A DNA stretch of 64,000 bases from Actinoplanes sandaracinus (GTDB lineage: Bacteria; Actinomycetota; Actinomycetes; Mycobacteriales; Micromonosporaceae): assembly GCF_030009775.1 (NCBI RefSeq), contig NZ_JASCTH010000023.1, positions 101,431-165,430 on the forward strand. The letters are read 5' to 3'. The notes under the pieces were generated by a model. It made no database searches. It saw only the letters and a list, made by a program, of their open reading frames with translations, and was not told where the DNA came from. The translations under genes and the position numbers were made by a program. Position 1 is the first letter of the stretch. Each line of letters begins with the position of its first letter. Shown one piece after another: positions 25,290 through 34,213 of the stretch.

Positions 25290-25844
25290 GTGGCGGCGAT
25301 CGCGAGTGTTCGGCGGCAAGCTGGACTGACAGCGCTCTATCTGGGCATTTTCGCGACGCTCTGGTTCAGCGTGCCCGAGAACAAGCCACCACTGGGGACG
25401 TTCCTCCTGGTGGGCAGCATCATGGCCCTGGCGACGGTGGGTGCTGGGATCGCTCTGCTGGTGTCGTCCCGGGGGGACGGGCCGATGCCCCGGGACGCCG
25501 CCGCCGACCGGAAGTATCTGGTGATCTTCGCGGCCGAACTCGCCGCTGCCGGGTTCGGTGCGGTGCTGCTGGCGGAGACCGGCCGCTCCGAATACATCCC
25601 GGTGTTCGTCGGCACGGTCGTCGGCGTGCACTTCTGGCCGCTCGCGCCGGTGCTGAAAGATCCCGCGCTGCGCGTGCTCGCTGTGGCGGTGTGTGTGGCG
25701 GCCCTGATAGGTCTGATCGCCGGGCTGGTCTCCTCGGTGCCGGCGGGCACGGTGGCCGGCGCCGGGATCGCGGTGCTGCTGCTCGGCTACGCCCTCGGCG
25801 CGCTGATCCGCGGCGGCCTGATGGGTCGCCACTCACCCGCCTGA
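25290..25844 (+). CDS. Multi-pass membrane protein of unknown function
   Basis: A 184-residue protein with about six hydrophobic helices (LTALYLGIFATLWFSV, TFLLVGSIMALATVGAGIALLV, YLVIFAAELAAAGFGAVLLA, YIPVFVGTVVGVHFWPLAPVL and so on). The PVFVGTVVGVHFWPLA phrase suggests the family of small integral membrane proteins seen widely in actinomycetes, with no known function. The GTG at 25290 has GGAAGGGA 8 nt upstream and is preferred; a GTG at 25230 would add 20 residues without a ribosome binding site. A strong terminator follows. Confidence 0.65.
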   Translation: MAAIASVRRQAGLTALYLGIFATLWFSVPENKPPLGTFLLVGSIMALATVGAGIALLVSSRGDGPMPRDAAADRKYLVIFAAELAAAGFGAVLLAETGRSEYIPVFVGTVVGVHFWPLAPVLKDPALRVLAVAVCVAALIGLIAGLVSSVPAGTVAGAGIAVLLLGYALGALIRGGLMGRHSPA

Positions 25845-25866
25845 CAGCGGAGATCGGCTGAGCTCG

Positions 25867-25907
25867 CGAACACGAACGGCCCGGCGGTCCCGGGCCGTTC
25901 GTGTTCG
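25867..25907. terminator. Hairpin terminator after membrane protein gene
   Basis: A perfect 18-bp stem (25867-25884 with 25890-25907) and a 5-nt loop, 22 bp after the stop codon. It separates the membrane gene from the type III mod gene. Confidence 0.8.
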
Positions 25908-26046
25908 TGGCGGCGACCGCAGGGCCGGTCCGAGGAATGGCGCGCCGTACCCGCAAAAGGGGTTGAAAAGGGCTTTTGTCGCCGGGTGCCGCTAGAGTAC
26001 GGGTTTCCAGCACCTAGGACGCCAGCGCCGACCCCTAGGACGGTCC

Positions 26047-27903
26047 GTGGAGAAGCTGCCGAGCTCCCCCGACCCGGCGATGCGTGACATCGACCGGCTC
26101 GCCGACCTGTTCCCCATGGCCGTCACCGAGGTGACCGACCCGGCCGGCAACCTGACCAGGGCGATCGACTTCGATCTGCTGCGGCGGCGTCTCGGCGGGC
26201 ACGTCGTGGAGGGCGCGCCGGAGCGGTACCAGCTGGACTGGCCGGGCAAGGGCCGGGCGCGGCGTGCGGCGCGGGAGCCGGCGTCCGGTTCCCTGCGGCC
26301 GCGACGGGCGGAGTCGTCCCGGTTCGACGCCACGCGCAACCTCTTCATCGAGGGCGACAACCTCGACGTGCTGAAGCTGTTGCAGGAGTCGTTCCTGGGA
26401 CGGATAAAGATCATCTACATCGATCCGCCCTACAACACGGGCAACGACTTCCTCTACGACGACGATTTCTCGCAGACCCGGGCCGGCTATCTGGCCGGAT
26501 CCGGGCAGGTCGGCGCGGGCGGGGTGCCTCTGGTCGCGAACCCGGAGTCGGGCGGGCGGTTCCACTCCGACTGGCTCAGCATGATGTACCCGCGTCTCGC
26601 GCTGGCCCGGAACCTCCTGACCGACGACGGGGTCATCTTCATCTCGATCGACGATCACGAGATCGACAACCTGCGAAAGATCTGCGCGGAGATCTTCGGC
26701 GAGCAGAACTTCGTCGCCCAGATCGTCTGGCAGAAGGTGTACGCGCCGAAGAACACCGCCCGCTGGTTCTCCGAGGACCACGACTACATCGTCGTGTTCG
26801 CCCGCAACCGGGACCGCTGGCAGCCGCTCCCGCTGGCCCGGACCGAGCGGATGGAGGCGCGGTACCGGAACCCGGACAACGACCCGCGCGGGCCGTGGAA
26901 GCCGGAGAACATGTCGGCGCGCAACCGGTACGACGCCGGCGTCTACCCGATCACCACACCGTCCGGCCGGCTCATCGAGGGCCCGCCGCGCGGCTCCTAC
27001 TGGCGGATCTCCCGGCAGCGGTTCGACGAGCTGGACGCGGACGGCCGGATCTGGTGGGGTTCCGGCGGCGACAACGCACCCGCGGTCAAACGGTTCCTCT
27101 CCGAGGTGGCGGCCGGGCGGACCCCGCAGACGCTCTGGTTCTACGGCGAGGTCGGGCACACGCAGGACGCCAAGAAGACCCTGCTGCGCTACGTCCCGTT
27201 CGAGCACACCGTGAACGTCCTCAACTCGGTCAAGCCGGTCGAGCTGCTCCAGCGCATCCTCCAGCTGGCCGGCCGTCCCGGTGACGGCGACATCGTGCTC
27301 GACTTCTTCGGCGGCAGCGCCACCACCGCGCACGCGGTCCTGGCGCAGAACCTCGCGGACGGCGGCAACCGGCGGTTCATCAGCGTCCAGATCCCGGAGC
27401 CGCTGCCGGTCGCCGAGGCCGGCCTGGAATCGATCTTCGAGATCGGACTGACCCGGGTCCGGAACGTGGCGGCCGAGATCAGCGCGGCAGATCCGTCTCT
27501 CGACGTGGGTTTCCGGGTGCTGCGGCTGGACTCGGCCAACCTCGCCGACGTGCGGGTGGCGCCGGGCGATCTCGACCAGGCTTCCCTCATCGGGCACGCG
27601 GACCGGGTGAGACCCGGCCGGACCGCCGAGGATCTGCTGTTCCAGGTGCTGCTGGACTCGGGGCTGGACCCCGGGACGCCCATCCTGCGCGAGCACGTCG
27701 ACGGCCATGAGGTGTTCGTGACCGGCGAACTCGTCGCCTGCCTCGCCGAGACGGTCAGCCCGGCGGTGGTCCGCGCGATCGCCGCCCGGCGGCCGCCGCG
27801 CGCGGTCCTGCGGGACTCCGCCTTCGCCGCCGACGCCGACCGGATCAACGCCGACCAGGTGTTCGCCGAGTTGTCGCCGGCGACCGACCTCCGGGTCCTC
27901 TGA
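26047..27903 (+). CDS. mod: Type III DNA adenine methyltransferase (Mod)
   Basis: A 618-residue beta-class N6-adenine methyltransferase. The catalytic motif D126-P-P-Y129 (in YIDPPYNTGNDF) comes before the SAM-binding F-x-G motif (D419-F-F-G-G, VLDFFGGSATTAHAV), the order typical of type III Mod and beta-class enzymes. The region between, about 180-400, includes the target recognition part. In type III systems a Mod dimer recognises an asymmetric 5-6 bp site and methylates one strand; it also guides the Res subunit. A GTG start at 26047 is used with a weak ribosome binding site. Only 3 bp separate its stop from res, so the two form an operon. Confidence 0.9.
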   Translation: MEKLPSSPDPAMRDIDRLADLFPMAVTEVTDPAGNLTRAIDFDLLRRRLGGHVVEGAPERYQLDWPGKGRARRAAREPASGSLRPRRAESSRFDATRNLFIEGDNLDVLKLLQESFLGRIKIIYIDPPYNTGNDFLYDDDFSQTRAGYLAGSGQVGAGGVPLVANPESGGRFHSDWLSMMYPRLALARNLLTDDGVIFISIDDHEIDNLRKICAEIFGEQNFVAQIVWQKVYAPKNTARWFSEDHDYIVVFARNRDRWQPLPLARTERMEARYRNPDNDPRGPWKPENMSARNRYDAGVYPITTPSGRLIEGPPRGSYWRISRQRFDELDADGRIWWGSGGDNAPAVKRFLSEVAAGRTPQTLWFYGEVGHTQDAKKTLLRYVPFEHTVNVLNSVKPVELLQRILQLAGRPGDGDIVLDFFGGSATTAHAVLAQNLADGGNRRFISVQIPEPLPVAEAGLESIFEIGLTRVRNVAAEISAADPSLDVGFRVLRLDSANLADVRVAPGDLDQASLIGHADRVRPGRTAEDLLFQVLLDSGLDPGTPILREHVDGHEVFVTGELVACLAETVSPAVVRAIAARRPPRAVLRDSAFAADADRINADQVFAELSPATDLRVL

Positions 27904-27906
27904 CCG

Positions 27907-30195
27907 GTGCGCCTCCAGTTCAAGGTCCAGGAATTCCAGACCGAGGCGGTGGCCGCCGTGGTGGACTGCTTCGCCGGCCGGTCCTCTTCACACTCGAGAG
28001 CCGGCAACGCCGCGATCGGGTTGGATGCGGGGCGGTTGCTGGAGAACATCCGTGCCGTGCAGCGCCGGGCCGGTCTGCCGCTCTCCACTTGTCTCGCCGC
28101 CGGCATCCCGAGGCCCGACGCCGTCCCGAGTCCCGGCGTCGTCCCGAATCTCGACGTCGAGATGGAGACGGGCACCGGCAAGACCTACGTCTACATCAAG
28201 ACGATCATGGAGTTGAACCGGCGTTACGGCTGGTCACGGTTCATCGTGGTGGTGCCGGGAGTGGCGATCCGGGAAGGGGTGCGCAAGACCTTCGAGATAA
28301 CCGCCGAGCATTTCCAGCAGGCGTACGGGACCCGCCCGCGCCACTTCACCTACGACTCGTCCGCCCTGCACGAGCTGGAACGGTTCCGCTCCGGCGCGGG
28401 CGTCCAGGTCATGATCATCAACTTGCAGGCCTTCAACACCGCGGGACGGGACAACCGGCGCATCTACGAGGAACTGGACGGCTTCTCCTCCCAGCGGCCG
28501 ATCGACGTGATCAGCGCGTCCCGGCCGATCGTCGTGATCGACGAGCCGCAGCGGATCGGCTCGGCCCGGTCGCTGGAGTCGCTCAGCCGGTTCGATCCGC
28601 TGATGGTGCTGCGCTACTCGGCTACCCATCGGGTGCGCCACGATCTGGTGCACCGGTTGGACGCGCTGGACGCGTACCGGAAGAAATTGGTCAAAAGGAT
28701 CGCCGTCGTGGGGGTCGAGGGTGACGCCGGGCCGGCGAAGCGCCGCCTCCAGATCCGTGAGGTGATCCGCGCCCACCTGGACCGGGAACGGGAACTCTTC
28801 GCCCGTGGGGTGAAGGTGCTCTCGCTGCTCTTCATCGACCAGGTGGCGAGATACCGGGACTACTCGAGGCCCGATCAGCTCGGTGAGTACGCCCGGATGT
28901 TCGTCGAGGAGTACCGGGCCATGACCGCCGTGGCCGAACCCGACGAGTCCTACCGGCGCTACCTTGCCGCGATCCCGGCCGAGCGCACCCACCAGGGCTA
29001 TTTCGCCGTCGACCGGAGGAGTGGCCGGTTGATCGACGGCAGCGCCTCCGATGTGGACGCCTACGACCTGATCCTGCGCGACCGGGAGCGCCTGCTCTCC
29101 CTGGACGAGCCGGTCCGTTTCGTCTTCTCCCACTCGGCGCTGCGTGAGGGCTGGGACAATCCGAACGTCTTCGTCATCGGCATGCTCAAGCGGGGCGACG
29201 GCACCGTCTCGCGCCGCCAGGAGATCGGCCGCGGCCTGCGGCTCGCCGTCGACCAGCACGGCGAGCGGGTGGACGACCCGGCCGTGGTGCATGAGATCAA
29301 CGAGTTGACCGTGGTGACCGACGAGTCGTATGCCGCCTTCGTCGCCGGCCTGCAGAGGGAACGCGGCGCGGACGTGGTCGTCGACGGGCGCCGGACCCGT
29401 CGGCTGCCGCGCAACGACAACTTCCGCCGCCCGGAGTTCCAGGAGGCGCTGGACCGGATCACGCGCCGGGCCGTCTACCGGGTGGCGTTCGCCTCCGGCG
29501 AGTTGATCGAACGGTGCGTCGTCGCTCTCGACGAGGGCCTCGTCGTCGCGCCGCTGCGGTACACGGTGCGGTCCGTCTCGGAGACGAGTCGTCACACCCT
29601 TGACTCGGACGTGGCGCTCGACCTGCTGGGCGAGGTCGCGGAGCAGACCCGGCTCACCCGCCGGACGATCGGCGCGATCCTGACCGGGGTACGCCCGCGA
29701 ACCTTCGCCCTCTACCGCAACGATCCCTCGCGCTTCGTGCGGCGATCCGCCGAGATCATCTGCCGCGTGAAGGCGGAGTTGCTGGTCGAGCACGTCCGCT
29801 ACGAGACGCTCCCGTCGCGGAACAGGATCTTCACCGGTCCCGGCCCGAGAATCGACCTCGACCGGGCCGGTCCACGGCTGGCCAAGCACATCTACGACCA
29901 CGCGGCCACCGACCCGGCGTTCGCGCAGGCACTCGAGGCCCGCCACGACGTCCTGATCCACGCGAAGCTGCCGAGCGAGTTCGTCATCCCGACGCCGCTC
30001 GGCGACTACCATCCCGGCTGGCTCGTCGTCCTCGACGGCCGCTGCGTCGTGACCGCGCACGGCGGCGACGACGACCCGGCACGGATCGCCTGCGCCCGGC
30101 GCTGGTTCGAGGCGCTGAACGATCCCGGCGTGACGTTCAGCGTCGCGGCGCCACCAGCGGCGTTCCGGCCGGCGGCCCGCAGCGCCATCGCCTGA
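27907..30195 (+). CDS. res: Type III restriction helicase subunit (Res) with degenerate nuclease
   Basis: A 762-residue superfamily 2 helicase-like subunit. Walker A is E87-T-G-T-G-K-T93, motif II is I-D212-E213-P-Q and motif VI is Q438-E-I-G-R-G, all intact. The C-terminal PD-(D/E)XK endonuclease segment is recognisable: F-V-I-P-T-P-L-G-D-Y-H-P-G-W, then a strand, then ARIACARRWFEAL. However, the expected P-D-W reads P703-G704-W705, and the expected E-T-K reads T716-A717-H718, so acidic and lysine catalytic residues are missing. It is also shorter than typical Res (about 900-1000 residues). It probably translocates but does not cut DNA in the usual way. It is co-transcribed with mod. Confidence 0.87.
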   Translation: MRLQFKVQEFQTEAVAAVVDCFAGRSSSHSRAGNAAIGLDAGRLLENIRAVQRRAGLPLSTCLAAGIPRPDAVPSPGVVPNLDVEMETGTGKTYVYIKTIMELNRRYGWSRFIVVVPGVAIREGVRKTFEITAEHFQQAYGTRPRHFTYDSSALHELERFRSGAGVQVMIINLQAFNTAGRDNRRIYEELDGFSSQRPIDVISASRPIVVIDEPQRIGSARSLESLSRFDPLMVLRYSATHRVRHDLVHRLDALDAYRKKLVKRIAVVGVEGDAGPAKRRLQIREVIRAHLDRERELFARGVKVLSLLFIDQVARYRDYSRPDQLGEYARMFVEEYRAMTAVAEPDESYRRYLAAIPAERTHQGYFAVDRRSGRLIDGSASDVDAYDLILRDRERLLSLDEPVRFVFSHSALREGWDNPNVFVIGMLKRGDGTVSRRQEIGRGLRLAVDQHGERVDDPAVVHEINELTVVTDESYAAFVAGLQRERGADVVVDGRRTRRLPRNDNFRRPEFQEALDRITRRAVYRVAFASGELIERCVVALDEGLVVAPLRYTVRSVSETSRHTLDSDVALDLLGEVAEQTRLTRRTIGAILTGVRPRTFALYRNDPSRFVRRSAEIICRVKAELLVEHVRYETLPSRNRIFTGPGPRIDLDRAGPRLAKHIYDHAATDPAFAQALEARHDVLIHAKLPSEFVIPTPLGDYHPGWLVVLDGRCVVTAHGGDDDPARIACARRWFEALNDPGVTFSVAAPPAAFRPAARSAIA

Positions 30196-30413
30196 CGCCG
30201 TAGATTTGTACCTGGCCTTCCGACTTGTCGGTAGCGGCGTGTCCCGCAGGCGGCAGCAGAATCAGCCATCACCTCTGGACCCGGCCCCCGCCGAACGCGG
30301 ATGATCAGTAAGACATCGACGTCGTGTCGCCACCCCGCGAACCCGGAGCGGACCGCATCGGCGGACTCCGCCGGCCGCGCCACCATCTCGATGATCAGGA
30401 AGGGCGAGCCGAC

Positions 30414-31079
30414 ATGATCGACTTCTCCACCCGCGTCCGCCGGGCCACCATGGTCCAGCACCGTGAGGCCGAGACCCGCGGCTTCATCTCCCGCCTGCTG
30501 TCCGGCTCCGTGCCGCTCGCCGGGTTCGCCGCGCTCACCGCGCAATACCTGACGGTCTACCGGGAACTCGAAGCCGCCGCCGAGCGGGTGAGCGCCGAAG
30601 CCGGTCTCGCCGCCGGGTTCGCCGACCCGGCCCTCACCCGGGTGCCGTCGCTGGAAGCGGACCTGGCCCACCTCTACGGCCCGGACTGGGAGTCGACCCT
30701 CACCGTCCTGGACTCGACGCGCGCCTACGCGGACCGTCTGCGCGACCTGGCGGCGACGTCGCCCACCCACTTCATCGCCCACCACTACGTCCGCTACCTC
30801 GGCGATCTCAGCGGCGGACAGATGATCGGCCGCACCCTCGCCGACGTGTACGGCCTGGGCGAGGCCGGCACGTCGTTCTACCGTTTCGAGCAGATTCCCG
30901 ACCCGCGCGCCTACAAGGTCGCCTATCGCGCGAGGCTCGACGCCCTCGGCCTGCCCGAGGAGCAGGCGGCCGCCCTGGTGGCCGAAGCCCAGCTCGCCTT
31001 CCACTACAACGCCGAGGTCTTCGTCGAGCTCGGCGCCCGCTATCCCGAGGACCCGGAAGGACTGGCTCCCGCCGCCTGA
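30414..31079 (+). CDS. Heme oxygenase
   Basis: A 221-residue cytosolic protein. It shows the biliverdin-forming heme oxygenase signature YLGDLSGGQMIGR around residue 125, with flexible distal-helix glycines, and an N-terminal H in VQHREAE (about residue 16) that is the proximal heme ligand. The rest, YRFEQIPDPRAYKVAYRARLD, fits the family. It opens heme to biliverdin, CO and Fe2+ using reductant, for iron acquisition or heme turnover. The ATG at 30414 has AGGAAGGG about 9 nt upstream and gives the usual family length; a longer frame from 30324 is not supported. No heme transporter is adjacent. Confidence 0.92.
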   Translation: MIDFSTRVRRATMVQHREAETRGFISRLLSGSVPLAGFAALTAQYLTVYRELEAAAERVSAEAGLAAGFADPALTRVPSLEADLAHLYGPDWESTLTVLDSTRAYADRLRDLAATSPTHFIAHHYVRYLGDLSGGQMIGRTLADVYGLGEAGTSFYRFEQIPDPRAYKVAYRARLDALGLPEEQAAALVAEAQLAFHYNAEVFVELGARYPEDPEGLAPAA

Positions 31080-31132
31080 CACCGCGTGGCGGGCGGTCTG
31101 TGGCGGACCGGAGATCGTGCGATCATCCCCAG

Positions 31133-32227
31133 ATGCCCGACGACCACCGCCAGCGCCGGCTGACCGCGATGAGATCCTGCGACCGGATCCTCTCCGGCTC
31201 CCGCCCGAAGACGATGCGCGAGCGGCTCGCCGACGTCGAAGCCGGCGGCGACCTGGACGAGTGGCCCGACTTCTACGGCGGCGGTCCGGTCGCGGCGCTG
31301 GAGGAGCGGATCGCCGGGCTGCTCGGCACACAGTCCGCGGTGTTCTTCCCGACCGGGACGATGGCTCAGCAGGTGGCGTTGCGCTACGGCGCCGACCGGT
31401 CCGGGATCCCGGCCGCCGCCCTGCACCCGCTCGGCCATCAGGAAGTGCACGAGAGGCACGCGTACGCCGAGCTCACCGGCCTGCGCGGGGTCCGTTCCAC
31501 GGACGAGCCGCGTAATCCCACCGCCGCCGAACTGGCCGCCCTGGGTGAGCCGGTGAGCACGGTCGTCATCGAGCTTCCGCTGCGTGACGCGGGTTTCGTC
31601 CTGCCGGCCTGGACCGAACTGGTCGAGATCACCAAGGCGGCCCGCGCGATCGGCGCCCGGGTGCATTTCGACGGTGCCCGGATCTGGGAGTCGACGCCTC
31701 ATCTGGGCCGCTCGCTGCAGGAGGTCGCCGCGCTCGCGGACAGCGTCTACGTCTCGTTCTACAAGTCGCTGGAGGGCATCAGCGGGGCCGTGCTCGCGGG
31801 CACCGCCGACCTCGGCGACTATGCCCGGGCGTGGCGGCACCGGTACGGCGGAACGCTGTTCCAGCAGTGGCCGGCCGCGCTCGCCGCGATGGCCGGGCTC
31901 GACCGTGAGCTGCCGCGACTGCCGGAGTACGTCGCGCATGCCCGTACCGTCGCCGATGCTCTGGCCGTGCTTCCGGGCGCGCGGGTCTTCCCTCGGCCGC
32001 CGCACACCCACCAGTTTCGTCTGTGGCTGCCGTACCCGGCGGCGGTCCTCGGCGAGGCGGTGCTGGCGCTGGCCGACCGGGAGCGGATCTGGTTCGCCGG
32101 TGGGTGGCTGGACGCGGACGTGCCCGGCTATGCCAGGACCGAGATCACGGTGGCCGAACCGGCTCTGGAGTGGACGGCCGAAGACGTCATCGCGGCCGGT
32201 GCGCTTTTGCTGAAGGAGATCGGTTAG
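31133..32227 (+). CDS. Threonine aldolase / beta-eliminating lyase family protein (PLP)
   Basis: A 364-residue fold-type I PLP enzyme. Residues about 70-85 include FFPTGTMAQQVAL, the phosphate-binding turn. D in RVHFDGARIWE is the PLP-N1 contact, and the Schiff-base lysine lies in SFYKSLEGISGAVLAG. The family includes low-specificity L-threonine aldolases, which split L-threonine to glycine and acetaldehyde, and tyrosine/tryptophan-lyase-like proteins, so the substrate is not fixed. The ATG at 31133 is preferred since the upstream extension from 31100 lacks homology-like sequence. It follows heme oxygenase by 53 bp on the same strand; a functional link is not evident. Confidence 0.8.
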   Translation: MPDDHRQRRLTAMRSCDRILSGSRPKTMRERLADVEAGGDLDEWPDFYGGGPVAALEERIAGLLGTQSAVFFPTGTMAQQVALRYGADRSGIPAAALHPLGHQEVHERHAYAELTGLRGVRSTDEPRNPTAAELAALGEPVSTVVIELPLRDAGFVLPAWTELVEITKAARAIGARVHFDGARIWESTPHLGRSLQEVAALADSVYVSFYKSLEGISGAVLAGTADLGDYARAWRHRYGGTLFQQWPAALAAMAGLDRELPRLPEYVAHARTVADALAVLPGARVFPRPPHTHQFRLWLPYPAAVLGEAVLALADRERIWFAGGWLDADVPGYARTEITVAEPALEWTAEDVIAAGALLLKEIG

Positions 32228-32282
32228 ATCCGGCCAGGGTCGCCACAGCGACCGTTCGCCCACCTTTTCCGAAAGGCGCCGC

Positions 32283-32954
32283 ATGGGCACGTGGCTCGCC
32301 ACCGTTCGATTCCCCGACGGCGCCGAACGGTACGCCGGCTACAGCACGGTGGTGGAGGCCTTCTGCGGCCCGCTGCGCCCCAGGGTGTGCCGGGTCGGCG
32401 ACGTCCTGCCGAGCGGCGACACCTGCTATCGCGACGAGGCGGTCGGTGAGCCGCTTCCGTTCGACCGCAGGGCGCCGATCGCCCCGCTCAGCGAGTTGGT
32501 GCTGGTGACGGTGGAGCGGCAGCCGGACGGCTCCAGCTGGCACGCCCTGTACTGCCCGAGCCGTGGTGGCCTGGTCGGGCCGCTCTCGGACCACTACCAG
32601 CCGGTCCTCCAGGAGGAGTACGACCTGGTCCGTGACGACGAGGGCGTTCGTCATCTCTGCCGCTACGGTTCTCCTCCCGCGGTCTGCGGCGCGGAGCCGG
32701 CGGGGGAGCCGCTCGGGCTTCATCACCCGTCTGCCGGCATGGGCTACCCGGGCAGCGAGCTGCTTCCGGATCCTCCTCCGGCGCCCGACCTGTTCGCGGA
32801 GTGGAACGAGCCGGACCTGTGCCGGCCCTGCTTCTTCGGCTGGCTGACCGACCCGGGCACGGACCGGCCGTTCGCGGAGCCGGAACCGGGGCCGCCCGCG
32901 CCCGTGCCCGGCTGGTGGACCCGCCGAAAACGGGACTGGCAGGGCCGGCGCTGA
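32283..32954 (+). CDS. Hypothetical protein with Cys pairs
   Basis: A 223-residue protein, soluble, starting ATG 32283. The N-terminal half (FPDGAERYAGYSTVVEAFCGPLRPRVCRVGDVLPSGDTCYRDEAVGEPLPFDRR) looks like a small beta-rich domain. Later come C-R-Y and V-C and, near residue 180, C-R-P-C, so several Cys residues could bind a metal. The C-terminal region is Pro-rich with Arg/Trp at the end. I do not recognise the family. It lies 55 bp downstream of the PLP lyase on the same strand, without an obvious terminator between them. Confidence 0.5.
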   Translation: MGTWLATVRFPDGAERYAGYSTVVEAFCGPLRPRVCRVGDVLPSGDTCYRDEAVGEPLPFDRRAPIAPLSELVLVTVERQPDGSSWHALYCPSRGGLVGPLSDHYQPVLQEEYDLVRDDEGVRHLCRYGSPPAVCGAEPAGEPLGLHHPSAGMGYPGSELLPDPPPAPDLFAEWNEPDLCRPCFFGWLTDPGTDRPFAEPEPGPPAPVPGWWTRRKRDWQGRR

Positions 32955-33021
32955 CCCGAAGGCGTCGGTAGATCATCTGGCACTTGTCGGAAGGGATTTG
33001 TGCGCCTACGCTGCCAGCAGC

Positions 33022-33037
33022 AGGAAAGCGCTTTCCT
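33022..33037. promoter_or_regulatory. LacI-family operator (perfect 16-bp palindrome)
   Basis: The palindrome AGGAAAGCGCTTTCCT with the CG centre is the classic operator form for LacI/GalR regulators. It lies 23 bp before the start of the sugar-catabolic operon, so it should sit over or just after the promoter and act as a repressor site. No LacI gene is in the window near it. Confidence 0.8.
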
Positions 33038-33060
33038 CATGACCGCCGGAGGGGTTCCAC

Positions 33061-34212
33061 ATGGCAGCGCGCAGATCGATCGGCATCGTCGTCAACGGTG
33101 TCACCGGCCGGATGGGCTATCGGCAGCATCTGGTTCGTTCCCTACTCGCCATCCGTGAGCAGGGCGGCGTGCCGCTGGCCGGGGGCGGGCACATCTGGCC
33201 CGAGCCGATCCTGGTCGGCCGTGACCCGGACAAGCTGGCCGCCATCGCGGCCCAGCACGGGCTCACCGAGTGGACCACCGACCTGGACGCGGCGCTGGCC
33301 CGCCCGGACGCGGAGATCTACTTCGACGCCCAGGTGACCTCGCAGCGCGAGAAGGCGATCCGCCAGGCGATCACCGCCGGCAAGCACGTCTACACCGAGA
33401 AGCCGCTGGCCGAGAGCTCGGCGGCGTCGCTGGAGCTGGCCGAGCTGGCCACCGCCGCGGGCGTCCGCAACGGCGTCGTCCAGGACAAGCTGTTCCTGCC
33501 GGGGCTGCGCAAACTCAAGCGGCTCATCGACGGCGGGTTCTTCGGGCAGATCCTCTCGGTACGCGGCGAGTTCGGTTACTGGGTCTTCGAGGGCGACTGG
33601 CAGGTCGCTCAGCGCCCGAGCTGGAACTACCGCCTCGCTGACGGCGGCGGCATCGTGATGGACATGTTCCCGCATTGGAACTACGTGCTCGAGGAGCTGT
33701 TCGGCAACGTCCGCACGGTCCAGGCGACCACCGCCACGCACATCACCAAGCGGGTCGACGAGCGTGGCGAGGAGTACACGGCCGACGCCGACGACGCCGC
33801 CTACGCGATCTTCGAACTGGAGGGCGGCATCGTCGCCCAGCTCAACTCCTCCTGGACGGTCCGGGTCAACCGGGACGAGCTGGTCGAGTTCCAGGTCGAC
33901 GGCACCCACGGCAGCGCGGTGGCCGGCCTGCGCGGCTGCAAGATCCAGCACCGGGCGACCACGCCGAAGCCGGTGTGGAACCCCGACCTGCCGCTCACCG
34001 GCAAGTCGTTCCGCGACGAGTGGGCCGAGGTGCCGGACAACGAGGAGTTCGACAACGGCTTCAAGGTCCAGTGGGAGGCGTTCCTGCGGCACGTCGTCGC
34101 GGGCGAGGTCTTCCACTGGGACTTCTCCTCCGGCGCGCGCGGTGTCCGGCTGGCCGAGGCCGGTCTGCAGTCGGCTCGCGAGGGCCGCCGGATCACGATC
34201 GGGGAAGCCTGA
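33061..34212 (+). CDS. Gfo/Idh/MocA-family sugar dehydrogenase
   Basis: A 383-residue NAD(P)-dependent oxidoreductase. Residues 8-20 read GIVVNGVTGRMGY, the Rossmann-type nucleotide loop, followed by TEKPLAES (about residue 114-121), whose E-K-P is the family signature with catalytic lysine. The C-terminal alpha/beta domain has DGGGIVMDMFPHWNYVLEELFG, typical of the group, including an aspartate and histidine of the active-site type. It probably oxidises a sugar or sugar-acid in the first step of catabolism. The ATG at 33061 is preceded by GGAGGGG. It is first in a LacI-type operator-controlled operon and ends 1 bp before the next start region. Confidence 0.9.
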   Translation: MAARRSIGIVVNGVTGRMGYRQHLVRSLLAIREQGGVPLAGGGHIWPEPILVGRDPDKLAAIAAQHGLTEWTTDLDAALARPDAEIYFDAQVTSQREKAIRQAITAGKHVYTEKPLAESSAASLELAELATAAGVRNGVVQDKLFLPGLRKLKRLIDGGFFGQILSVRGEFGYWVFEGDWQVAQRPSWNYRLADGGGIVMDMFPHWNYVLEELFGNVRTVQATTATHITKRVDERGEEYTADADDAAYAIFELEGGIVAQLNSSWTVRVNRDELVEFQVDGTHGSAVAGLRGCKIQHRATTPKPVWNPDLPLTGKSFRDEWAEVPDNEEFDNGFKVQWEAFLRHVVAGEVFHWDFSSGARGVRLAEAGLQSAREGRRITIGEA

Positions 34213-34213
34213 C

